A stretch of DNA of 8,388 nt, from positions 5,283 through 13,670 of the forward strand of contig DGNI01000203.1 in assembly GCA_002388885.1 (NCBI GenBank). The letters are read 5' to 3'. Position numbers and translations under genes: made by a program. Origin of the DNA: Parvularculaceae bacterium UBA4496. GTDB lineage: Bacteria > Pseudomonadota > Alphaproteobacteria > Caulobacterales > Parvularculaceae. The notes under the pieces are model-generated. The model was not told the origin of the DNA, searched no databases, and saw nothing but the letters and a program-made list of their open reading frames with translations. The number at the start of each line of letters is the position of its first letter. The first letter of the stretch is position 1. Below, in pieces: positions 1 through 5,878 of this stretch.

Positions 1-21
1 TCATCGACGAGGAGAGAACCG

Positions 22-471
22 ATGAACATCATCCGTACAAGCATAGCCGCCTTCGCCGCAAGTCTCATCGCCAGCGCGGCAAGCGCGCAAACCCGCGTCG
101 TTATCGACGGCGGCGCCGTCTTCAAGCTGCAGGCGGCGAATATCGACGCCGGCAGTGCCGCCCAATATAACGGCGACGGCATAGTCGACGGCGTCGACTT
201 TAACGACATCGTATGGAGCGGCGGTCACGGCGGCGGGTCCGTCACCATCACACTGAAGCGCGGCTACACGAGCGATCTCGACGACTGGTTTCGCGTGTCA
301 AAGGCAGGGGGGCGCGGCGGCGGCGACGACCTCCTCATCTATAACAATGGCGACGGTTCCGATTTCCTCGAAATCAGTTGCACCGACGCACGCGTCACGA
401 GCTATTCCGCCTCAAGCCGCAAGGGCGGCAAGGTTACGTTGAGTTGCGGGCGGCTCAGCGTGAAACTGTAA
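22..471 (+). CDS. Small exported protein with a dockerin-like calcium motif
   Basis: I do not recognise a named family for this 149-aa protein. The start follows a GGAGAG ribosome binding site at 11-16. Residues 1-22 form a clear Sec signal peptide with a hydrophobic Ala-rich core ending in ASA before Gln23, so the mature protein of about 127 residues should be periplasmic or secreted. Residues 50-63 (NGDGIVDGVDFNDI) resemble the calcium loop of dockerin type I or EF-hand repeats. Only one copy is present, whereas a true dockerin has two. A Gly-rich stretch follows near residues 67-72, and the C-terminus has two Cys residues in ISCTDARVTSY and KVTLSCG that could form a disulfide. The same C-terminal motifs recur in a broken copy at about 1431-1560, which supports this being a real, duplicated gene. 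Calcium binding is inferred from the motif only. Confidence 0.8.
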   Translation: MNIIRTSIAAFAASLIASAASAQTRVVIDGGAVFKLQAANIDAGSAAQYNGDGIVDGVDFNDIVWSGGHGGGSVTITLKRGYTSDLDDWFRVSKAGGRGGGDDLLIYNNGDGSDFLEISCTDARVTSYSASSRKGGKVTLSCGRLSVKL

Positions 472-489
472 ACCCGCGCGGGCGGCGGC

Positions 490-643
490 GCGAATAATCC
501 GTACCCCGCAATGCAGCATTTTTAACCGCTTGCGCTCCGGCCCGCACGCCCCCACAGTTGCAAGCGGCAGCCCCGGATCACACTACAGTCAGGACCCGCG
601 TCGGCGGCTGTCATGTCTCACCGGACACTCAAAGGGGCCGATC
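490..643 (+). promoter_or_regulatory. Upstream region of first paralogue, resembling that of the second
   Basis: This upstream region shares landmarks with the region before the gene at 1100. There is an identical 11-mer GCAATGCAGCA at 508-518 (copy at 1008-1018), a CTGTCA at 608-613 (copy at 1059-1064), and a purine-rich ribosome binding site AAAGGGG at 631-637, six bases before the ATG. The shared order suggests that the promoter and leader were duplicated with the gene. No confident -35/-10 pair was found. Confidence 0.45.
526..567 (+). repeat. Inverted repeat in the leader of the first paralogue
   Basis: The 8-base arms CCGCTTGC (526-533) and GCAAGCGG (560-567) are perfect reverse complements separated by 26 bases. 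They lie in the 172-base gap before the gene at 644. The loop is long and no T-run follows, so this is not a good intrinsic terminator. It could be an operator or leader structure, or chance in GC-rich DNA. Confidence 0.3.
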
Positions 644-991
644 ATGTTGAAATACCGTATACTGACGCTTTCCGGCGTCAGCTTCGCCGCGGGCGCGCTC
701 GGCGCCTATGCGCTTCAGGAAACCACTGAACCGACCGCCGGGGAACCGCCCCCGCAGGAAACCGCCGAACAGATCGCGGCGCGCGAGCTGTGTACAGAGA
801 CCGCCGCGCGCGGCGCCCACCCCGGCTGGTCGCTAAAGGAAGGCAAGACGTGCGAGAATTCCTTCGCCGAGACCTGCACCGTCATCCGCAACGCCGACAA
901 GCTGCAAGCGAGCTATGTCTGCTACACGCCGCTGCCGCCGCTGGAGGAGGAAATCGCGGAATCCGCAACGGATGATCCGCAGCCGGAGTAG
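644..991 (+). CDS. Small four-cysteine exported or anchored protein, paralogue 1
   Basis: This is a 115-aa protein of unknown function. I chose ATG 644 because it is preceded by AAAGGGG at 631-637 and opens on a hydrophobic N-terminus (MLKYRILTLSGVSFAAGALG). A longer in-frame reading from TTG 530 adds 38 residues of low-quality sequence and would bury that segment. The hydrophobic stretch may be a cleaved signal peptide (possible AYA site) or an anchor. A Pro/Glu-rich linker leads to a core with four cysteines spaced C-x19-C-x7-C-x14-C, starting at ELCTET. The tail is acidic. The core matches the next gene at 22 of 37 positions by hand alignment from ARE to the Arg after CTV/CTI, including all three cysteines in that span. 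The spacing suggests two disulfides and a periplasmic or extracellular location. Confidence 0.78.
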   Translation: MLKYRILTLSGVSFAAGALGAYALQETTEPTAGEPPPQETAEQIAARELCTETAARGAHPGWSLKEGKTCENSFAETCTVIRNADKLQASYVCYTPLPPLEEEIAESATDDPQPE

Positions 992-999
992 CGCCGCGC

Positions 1000-1099
1000 G
1001 CAATACTGCAATGCAGCAGGAACAAGCGCCCGGGGTTTCTGGCCCAGGCGCGCGAAATCTGTCAGACTGTTCAACAACACGCAAAAAGGGGCGGCCCAC
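1000..1099 (+). promoter_or_regulatory. Upstream region of second paralogue
   Basis: The region carries the second copy of GCAATGCAGCA (1008-1018), CTGTCA (1059-1064) and an A-rich run followed by GGGG (1083-1091), eight bases before the ATG. The order matches the leader of the preceding paralogue, although the spacing is shorter (92 rather than 136 bases from the 11-mer to the ATG). The 108-base gap between the two genes leaves room for a separate promoter. Confidence 0.4.
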
Positions 1100-1417
1100 A
1101 TGGAAATGAGAAAACTACTGGTATTATCCTGCGCGGCGTTTGCGGCCGGCGCGTTCACGGCGAAGGCGCTTTCGGAAGGCCCGCAGGAACGAAAGGCGCG
1201 CGAGATGTGCACCGAAACCGCGGAAGACGGCGCCTATCCGCGCTGGTCCGTGAAAGACGGCGCCACATGCAAAAATTCAGATGTTTCCGTCTGCACGATC
1301 GTCCGCAAGGACGGCGAAGCGGCGGACTTTACCTGCCCGGCGAAGACGTCGTCCTCATCGTCTTCATCATCGTCGGGTGGCAGCAGCAGCGGCCCAAGAC
1401 CGGTCGTTCAGGACTGA
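1100..1417 (+). CDS. Small four-cysteine exported or anchored protein with poly-Ser tail, paralogue 2
   Basis: This 105-aa protein is a tandem paralogue of the gene at 644-991 and its function is unknown. ATG 1100 has a GGGG ribosome binding site at 1088-1091; a second in-frame ATG at 1106 is possible. The N-terminus is a hydrophobic signal or anchor with a Cys inside it. The core repeats the pattern C-x19-C-x7-C-x13-C with the words CTETA, the Trp-Ser pair, CxNS and CTI. The C-terminus differs from its paralogue: after CPAKT comes a run of nine Ser, GG, three Ser and Gly, then PRPVVQD. The first nine Ser use TCG, TCC, TCA and TCT mixed, then AGC, so the run is not a simple slipped repeat. 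Flexible Ser-rich tails often act as linkers, but no attached domain follows. The gene directly precedes the gene-1-like remnant. Confidence 0.78.
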   Translation: MEMRKLLVLSCAAFAAGAFTAKALSEGPQERKAREMCTETAEDGAYPRWSVKDGATCKNSDVSVCTIVRKDGEAADFTCPAKTSSSSSSSSSGGSSSGPRPVVQD

Positions 1418-1430
1418 GGCGGGTCGGTCG

Positions 1431-1560
1431 ATCCGGTGAAACGGTCACGATGCTACCGATTTGCGCCCAATTAACTGCGCCGATGCGCGCGTCACTGGTT
1501 ACCCAGTCGCAAGGCGAAGGTGAAGTTGAGTTGTGACGGCAGTAGTGAGGTAACCGCACT
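1431..1560 (+). pseudogene. Frameshifted C-terminal remnant of a homologue of the protein at 22-471
   Basis: In the frame starting at 1440 the DNA reads NGHDATDLRP then INCADARVTGY. This aligns with NGDGSDFLE then ISCTDARVTSY of the exported protein at 22-471. After about 1505 the match continues in the next frame as RKAKVKLSCDG, against RKGGKVTLSCG. An in-frame stop at 1437-1439 and the frameshift near 1505 mean it cannot encode the full protein, and no start or signal peptide remains. The similarity begins about 14 bases after the stop of the poly-Ser protein. I read it as a truncated, decayed duplicate. The downstream limit is uncertain because the shifted frame stays open to a TAG near 1592, beyond the point of similarity. 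Confidence 0.7.
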
Positions 1561-1591
1561 ACTCGCAGTGCGGACAGCGCTTGAGCACTGC
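1541..1591. repeat. Chain of interleaved inverted repeats beside the OLD gene end
   Basis: Three 7-base perfect stems overlap one another. AGTAGTG (1541-1547) pairs with CACTACT (1557-1563), CCGCACT (1554-1560) with AGTGCGG (1567-1573), and GCAGTGC (1565-1571) with GCACTGC (1585-1591). Neighbouring stems share bases, so they exclude one another. The last arm touches the TAG stop of the OLD-family gene. No run of T follows on either strand, so a standard intrinsic terminator is not clear. It could be a terminator-like 3' structure for that gene, a recombination scar, or chance. Confidence 0.4.
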
Positions 1592-3321
1592 TAGGCACTT
1601 ACTCTCGGATTTGAATCAGAGATAAAATTTATCAAAGCTCTCACATTCTTACGTAAGTCGTAGATTGAAAGATCGGGCTCGTAGTTTTGCACTATATATT
1701 TTGCGACTTTGACCTTGTCCGCCAAACTTTCTCTTTCCTTTTTAGACTTTATTCTCAAACATGTTTCGTATTTACCGGATGATGAGACTATGGCTTGGCG
1801 GGGATGCGAAGAAGCGATTGCATCACGTACTTGATTAATAGGCAGATAGTTTTCGATTTCTTTTCCTTCCGTCACCCAAGCAAAACCTTTTTCGCCACCA
1901 AATTCATCTCTTAGCCTCTTTTTTGTGGCATTAATTCGCCCACGTGGAGACTTCTTATCGCTATCAATTACTATTGCAGCTCGACGGTTTAATCTGCGTA
2001 GTGATATAAAATTATCCACCAAACGATCTAAATCCTCTCCACTTAAATGAGAGGCAAGGCGTCCGCCATAAAACATAATCGAATAGTGTATCCCCTCAAT
2101 AAGTGATGGTTGTTGCGATCGAATCCAGTAATTGATATATATTCTATCAGATGGCCCCTCCACCCAAATAATGCAGTTTGCTTGGAACAAATCGGACGGA
2201 TGATAACCAAGGTCCTTACATACTGAAGATTTGTCAGTATCGGATGATACATCTTTAGCGACCGATTCCCCATCATATATTGTTATATGAAAAATTTTTG
2301 CATCAGGCGTATCCATGAAAGCTGCCGAATGTGTGCTTATAAAATATTGATTAGCTGTATTCTTTGCCAGATATCGAATCAGTTGTTTTTGTAGGATCGG
2401 ATGCAAATGTATTTCGGGCTCTTCTAAGCAAACAACATGATTTTGTAATATGGTTGAAGCGGCTGCCAGGATTATAACGTCATGTATACCTGTGCCTAGC
2501 GATTCTAAAGGTAACGTCTTATTATCCATATTTACCAAGATAGTATTTCGATTGAAAGGTATTTCCAATTCAGCTGTAGGGTTGTTTGTAACTACCTGCA
2601 GAAATTGATTTATATTTTCAAATCTAGTTTTTTCGTGTCGCTCTAATGCACTTGGGTTCTGCAATTGAGCAAGTTTAGTAATCAACCCAACTCCAGAAAA
2701 GTCCGTATCTGAAACATCTTGAGCGTCAATTTTTCTAATAGCGGGTATCAATACAGCATCAAATTTGGGAAATGGCGCCTTTACCTTTTCGATTATATTC
2801 GGCAACCAGTGTTGGTCTCGGCCACCCCCGCTGCTACCGGGATTAAGAGTCACCCATACTCGATATAGTTCTTCATCAGGAATAGATTCTAACGCCGAAA
2901 TCCAATTTTTGATGTAAAGTTGTTTGCGATCATCATAATATGTCCAAGCGCTATCCGAATTATCAGCCCGGGCTTTCATTTCAAAAATCTGCCGAACCCT
3001 TGACCTAATCGTTGGATTGTTGCCGCTCTGTGTGGGAAGCAATTTCTCTATTAGATCTTCCCAGTCGCTTTCTGCATGGCTCAAGCCAATTACAAAATCT
3101 GGGTTGCCGATTTGGTGGCGGTCTAGCGGATCAAGGTTTAATGATGTTTCGGTTAATCGCTTTAGGGGACCATGGATAAACGAAAGTACGTTTGACTTGC
3201 CGGAATTATTTGCACCAATAAATAAATTAATTGGTGATAGGTTCTCAAACTTCTGAACTTTTTTCCCAAAGCTTTTGTATCCTCCAGCCGCAAATGCGTT
3301 TAATATAGTTTTTGCTACCAT
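1591..3321 (-). CDS. OLD-family ATPase/TOPRIM nuclease, probable stand-alone defence protein
   Basis: This complete 576-aa protein joins an ABC-type ATPase to a TOPRIM nuclease. Visible ATPase parts are Walker A GANNSGKS (36-43), signature LGTGIHDV (275-282), Walker B VVCLEEPEIHLHP (296-308) and the H-loop STHS (329-332). The TOPRIM half has VEGPSDR (387-393, acidic Glu388), IDSD (452-455) and KEIENYLP (487-494), which fits the two-metal nuclease site of OLD proteins. OLD nucleases cleave DNA, and members act in phage interference (P2 Old) and, with a helicase, in the Gabija system. No UvrD-like gene adjoins this one, so a class 1 stand-alone form is likely. The gene is AT-rich (hand count over 2101-2160 and 2521-2580: 43 G/C of 120) between GC-rich neighbours, a sign of transfer. 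ATG 3321 has only a weak ribosome binding site. It follows lpdA by 41 bases on the same strand. The defence role is inferred. Confidence 0.9.
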   Translation of the reverse strand: MVAKTILNAFAAGGYKSFGKKVQKFENLSPINLFIGANNSGKSNVLSFIHGPLKRLTETSLNLDPLDRHQIGNPDFVIGLSHAESDWEDLIEKLLPTQSGNNPTIRSRVRQIFEMKARADNSDSAWTYYDDRKQLYIKNWISALESIPDEELYRVWVTLNPGSSGGGRDQHWLPNIIEKVKAPFPKFDAVLIPAIRKIDAQDVSDTDFSGVGLITKLAQLQNPSALERHEKTRFENINQFLQVVTNNPTAELEIPFNRNTILVNMDNKTLPLESLGTGIHDVIILAAASTILQNHVVCLEEPEIHLHPILQKQLIRYLAKNTANQYFISTHSAAFMDTPDAKIFHITIYDGESVAKDVSSDTDKSSVCKDLGYHPSDLFQANCIIWVEGPSDRIYINYWIRSQQPSLIEGIHYSIMFYGGRLASHLSGEDLDRLVDNFISLRRLNRRAAIVIDSDKKSPRGRINATKKRLRDEFGGEKGFAWVTEGKEIENYLPINQVRDAIASSHPRQAIVSSSGKYETCLRIKSKKERESLADKVKVAKYIVQNYEPDLSIYDLRKNVRALINFISDSNPRVSA

Positions 3322-3362
3322 TGCTTATTATTGGCTCTATATTTGGTGCTAATCAATAGCCC
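3322..3362 (-). other. Short AT-rich junction between lpdA and the OLD gene
   Basis: These 41 bases separate the lpdA stop from the OLD-family start. They are already AT-rich, so the change of composition happens right after lpdA. There is no GC-rich hairpin followed by a T-run, hence no recognisable intrinsic terminator. A TATAGA hexamer on the minus strand could serve as a -10 element, but no fitting -35 was found. Readthrough from lpdA is the simpler reading. Confidence 0.45.
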
Positions 3363-4778
3363 TCAGACATGCAGCACCCGGCCATAGGCATCCAAGACGC
3401 TCTCGTGCATCATCTCCGACAGCGTCGGGTGGGGGAAGATCGCGTGCATCAGGTCGGCTTCGACGAGTTCCGCCGAGCGGGCGAGGCCGAAGCCCTGAAT
3501 AAGCTCGGTGACTTCCGCGCCGATCATGTGCGCGCCTAACAGCTCGCCGGTTTTCTCGTCAAAGATGGTTTTGACCATGCCTTCGGGCTCGCCCAGCGCC
3601 ACGGCCTTGCCGTTGCCCACGAACGGGAAGCGCCCGACCTTGACCTTGTGGCCGCGCTCCTTCGCCTTCGCCTCGGTGAGGCCGACGGAGGCGACCTGCG
3701 GGTTCGAATAGGTGCAGCCCGGAATATGCGTCACGTCCATGGGGTGGACGTCTTTGACGCCCGCGATTTTCTCAACGCAGATGACGCCCTCGTGGCTGGC
3801 CTTGTGGGCGAGCCAGGGCGCGCCGACCACGTCGCCAATCGCGTAGAGCCCTTTGACGCCTGTCTCCAGCCATTCATTCACCGTCACATGGCCGCGGTCG
3901 ATCTTCGCGCCTAGCGCCTCAAGCCCCAGATCTTCCGTGTTCCCCGTAATGCCGATGGCGAGGATCACGCGGTCAGCCTCCACCGTTTCGGGCTTGCCGT
4001 CTTTCAGTTTGATGGTGGCTTTCACCGCATCCGCGCCTTTGTCGAGTTTTTCGACCGTGGCGCCGGTGAGGATTTTCATCTTCTGTTTCTTGAACTGCTT
4101 CTCGGCGAATTTCGAAATCTCTTCGTCCTCGGCGGGCAGGATGCGGTCGAGCATTTCCACCACCGTCGTCTCGGCGCCGAGCGCGTTATAAAAGCTCGCG
4201 AACTCGATGCCGATGGCGCCGGAGCCGATGACCAGCAGTTTTTTCGGCATGACGTCGGGGATCATCGCTTCCTTCGCCGTCCAGATGAACTTGCCGTCGG
4301 GCTCGAGACCCGCCTGCGGAATGGTGCGCGCCCGCGCGCCGGTGGCGAGGATGACGTGCTTGGCCTTCACCGTGTCTTCACCGTCTTTGGTTTTGACTTT
4401 GACCACCGGAGCGTTCGCGCCCTTCTCCAGACGCGCGGCGCCCTTCACCACCTCGACCTTGTTCTTTTTCATGAGGCCGGTGACGCCCTTTTCCATGCGC
4501 CCGGCTACATTGCGCGAGCGTTTGACGACCGCCTCGATATCGAAACCGATCCCCTCCGCCTTGAGGCCGAACTCGCCCGCATGCTGCATATTGGTATAGA
4601 TCTCGGCGGTCCGGAGCAGCGCCTTGGTGGGGATGCAGCCCCAGTTGAGGCAGACGCCGCCGAGCGCGTCACGCTCGATAATGACGGTCTTCAGCCCCAG
4701 CTGGCTCGCGCGGATCGCCGCCACATAGCCCCCCGGCCCTGACCCGATCACCGCGAGATCGCAATTATGTTCCGCCAT
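3363..4778 (-). CDS. lpdA: Dihydrolipoyl dehydrogenase (E3)
   Basis: This 471-aa flavoprotein reoxidises dihydrolipoamide on E2 subunits with NAD+, serving pyruvate and 2-oxoglutarate dehydrogenase complexes in the cytoplasm. The FAD-binding GSGPGG is at 12-17, the redox disulfide is Cys43/Cys48 in GGVCLNWGCIPTK, and ATGARA is at 145-150. The NAD-binding GSGAIG is at 185-190 and the second FAD motif AIGDV at 313-317. The C-terminal catalytic His450/Glu455 lie in PHPTLSE. The length is normal for the family, and there is no N-terminal lipoyl domain. ATG 4778 is supported by AGGAGA just upstream on the minus strand. No E1 or E2 genes are visible, and the upstream neighbour is divergent, so lpdA starts its own transcript, which may run on into the OLD gene. 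All key residues are intact. Confidence 0.97.
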   Translation of the reverse strand: MAEHNCDLAVIGSGPGGYVAAIRASQLGLKTVIIERDALGGVCLNWGCIPTKALLRTAEIYTNMQHAGEFGLKAEGIGFDIEAVVKRSRNVAGRMEKGVTGLMKKNKVEVVKGAARLEKGANAPVVKVKTKDGEDTVKAKHVILATGARARTIPQAGLEPDGKFIWTAKEAMIPDVMPKKLLVIGSGAIGIEFASFYNALGAETTVVEMLDRILPAEDEEISKFAEKQFKKQKMKILTGATVEKLDKGADAVKATIKLKDGKPETVEADRVILAIGITGNTEDLGLEALGAKIDRGHVTVNEWLETGVKGLYAIGDVVGAPWLAHKASHEGVICVEKIAGVKDVHPMDVTHIPGCTYSNPQVASVGLTEAKAKERGHKVKVGRFPFVGNGKAVALGEPEGMVKTIFDEKTGELLGAHMIGAEVTELIQGFGLARSAELVEADLMHAIFPHPTLSEMMHESVLDAYGRVLHV

Positions 4779-4933
4779 AAAGTTCTCCTGCCATTCTTGT
4801 CTTTTTGCGCGCGGCGCCGGTCATAAGGGTTGAACGCCGGGCGGTCCACCGTAAACAGGTCTCGCCTTGCCGCGGCGCGCTTCCGTCAGACGGCATAGCA
4901 AGGAACATAAGCGGCGCAAATAACGAGGCGATC
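4779..4933. promoter_or_regulatory. Divergent intergenic region between lpdA and the propeller gene
   Basis: These 155 bases must hold the promoters for lpdA (leftward) and the propeller gene (rightward). The ribosome binding sites are clear: TTCTCCTG at 4783-4790, read on the minus strand for lpdA, and GAGG at 4925-4928 for the propeller gene. A weak candidate + strand promoter is TTGAAC (4830-4835), 16 bases, then TAAACA (4852-4857). The -10 match is poor. Confidence 0.4.
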
Positions 4934-5824
4934 ATGAAGGCGTTCATCCCAGCGTTCATTGCGGCGCTTATCCTTTCCGGCGCCGCCGGCGCGCAACAGG
5001 CTGAACGCGACCTGATTCACCCTGCCTGGTCGCCCGATGGCGAAACGATCGTCTTTTTTGAAAGGTACGAGACTTACGGAACTATCCGTTCACTAAGCAT
5101 TGCATCCGGGAAAACGGTCGCGCTGACTGACGGCGGAACATTTGACGCCAATCCCTCCTTTAACCCTGATGGATCCGGCATCGCCTTTTCCCGCAGCGCA
5201 CCGGACATGCTCGGGATATGGGACATCGTGACGCTCGATCTCGCCAGCGGAAAAGTCACAAATGTTACCGATGGGCCGGAACGCGAGATGCATCCGCAAT
5301 GGTCCCCGGACGGCGAGCGGGTTTCGTTCGTACGCTTTGACAAGAATGGACAGACCGACATTTTTACGGTTGACCTCGATACCGGGAGCGAAACGCAAAT
5401 TACGCATACGCCCGACGCATCCGAGTTTCATCCAAAATGGCGCGCCGATTCCGGCGCGCTCGTTTTTGATCGCATTAATGGTGAACAAGCCGTCATTGTA
5501 GAGATCGACCTCGCGACTCGCGCAGAAACCGTTTGCATGACCGTCGACGGTGGCGAACGCATCGCGGTGCCGTCCTATTCTCCCGATGGCAGCGAAGTGA
5601 TTTTCACCCGCTCACGAGGTGATCAGAACGGCCTCTGGAAGGTTGACAGCAAAACACAACATGCTGATCTGTTGCTGCCGCTTGAGGAAGATCAGAACGT
5701 CGGCGGTGCGGTTTTTTCGCCCGATGGGAAAAAAATCGCACTCCATCTCGCCAATGGGGACGTCTTCTCTCTTTACATGCTCAATGCCAATGATGCGGGA
5801 CTGACATTGTTATTGGACAAATAA
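4934..5824 (+). CDS. Exported TolB-like beta-propeller protein
   Basis: This 296-aa protein begins with a signal peptide (residues 1-20, cleavage likely after GAAGA), so it should be periplasmic. ATG 4934 has GAGG at 4925-4928; the frame stays open upstream to 4805, but that adds 43 residues in front of the signal peptide. The mature part is almost wholly PD40/WD40-like repeats. The marker (H/N/V)P-x-(W/F/Y)-SPDG or a variant recurs near residues 29, 73, 120, 166, 213 and 258, each followed by a hydrophobic strand such as IVFFER or VSFVRF. Six repeats spaced 44-47 residues fit a six-bladed propeller like that of TolB. The N-terminal domain of TolB is absent, and no tol-pal genes are near, so it is not TolB itself. 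Such propellers usually bind proteins or peptides; the partner is unknown. Confidence 0.88.
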   Translation: MKAFIPAFIAALILSGAAGAQQAERDLIHPAWSPDGETIVFFERYETYGTIRSLSIASGKTVALTDGGTFDANPSFNPDGSGIAFSRSAPDMLGIWDIVTLDLASGKVTNVTDGPEREMHPQWSPDGERVSFVRFDKNGQTDIFTVDLDTGSETQITHTPDASEFHPKWRADSGALVFDRINGEQAVIVEIDLATRAETVCMTVDGGERIAVPSYSPDGSEVIFTRSRGDQNGLWKVDSKTQHADLLLPLEEDQNVGGAVFSPDGKKIALHLANGDVFSLYMLNANDAGLTLLLDK

Positions 5825-5878
5825 CCATTCAATCTGACACCTTGCTGTCAACATCTGAGCTGATTTCAAGGATAGCTG

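Noticed and set aside
530..643. N-terminal extension of paralogue 1 from TTG 530
   Set aside because: The ATG at 644 has a good ribosome binding site and starts a signal or anchor segment; the extension would place 38 polar residues before it.
1100..1153. Possible lipobox (VLSC) in paralogue 2
   Set aside because: The Cys comes only about ten residues from the start and is followed by more hydrophobic residues, so it sits inside the hydrophobic core rather than at its end.
1207..1536. A 109-codon + strand frame overlapping the poly-Ser protein
   Set aside because: It overlaps a better-supported gene in another frame, is rich in Arg from frame-shifted GC-rich codons, and its end runs through the relic of the gene-1 homologue.
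1591..3321. Gabija system (GajA plus GajB)
   Set aside because: No UvrD/PcrA-like helicase gene lies on either side within the window. The OLD gene is flanked by lpdA and a gene relic.
1591..3362. Insertion-sequence or prophage borders around the OLD gene
   Set aside because: No transposase or integrase, no matching terminal inverted repeats and no target-site duplication could be found by eye at the two composition borders.
3508..4742. Several open frames on the + strand inside lpdA (3508-3711, 3853-4191, 4207-4599, 4356-4742)
   Set aside because: They lie antisense to a complete, motif-verified lpdA in GC-rich DNA, where long antisense frames are expected. They lack ribosome binding sites and recognisable domains.
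4805..4933. N-terminal extension of the propeller protein from ATG 4805
   Set aside because: The signal peptide starts at 4934 with GAGG before it. The extension lies in the divergent promoter region.
4934..5824. True TolB of the Tol-Pal system
   Set aside because: The protein has only the propeller part, lacks the TolB N-terminal domain, and has no tolQRA or pal neighbours.
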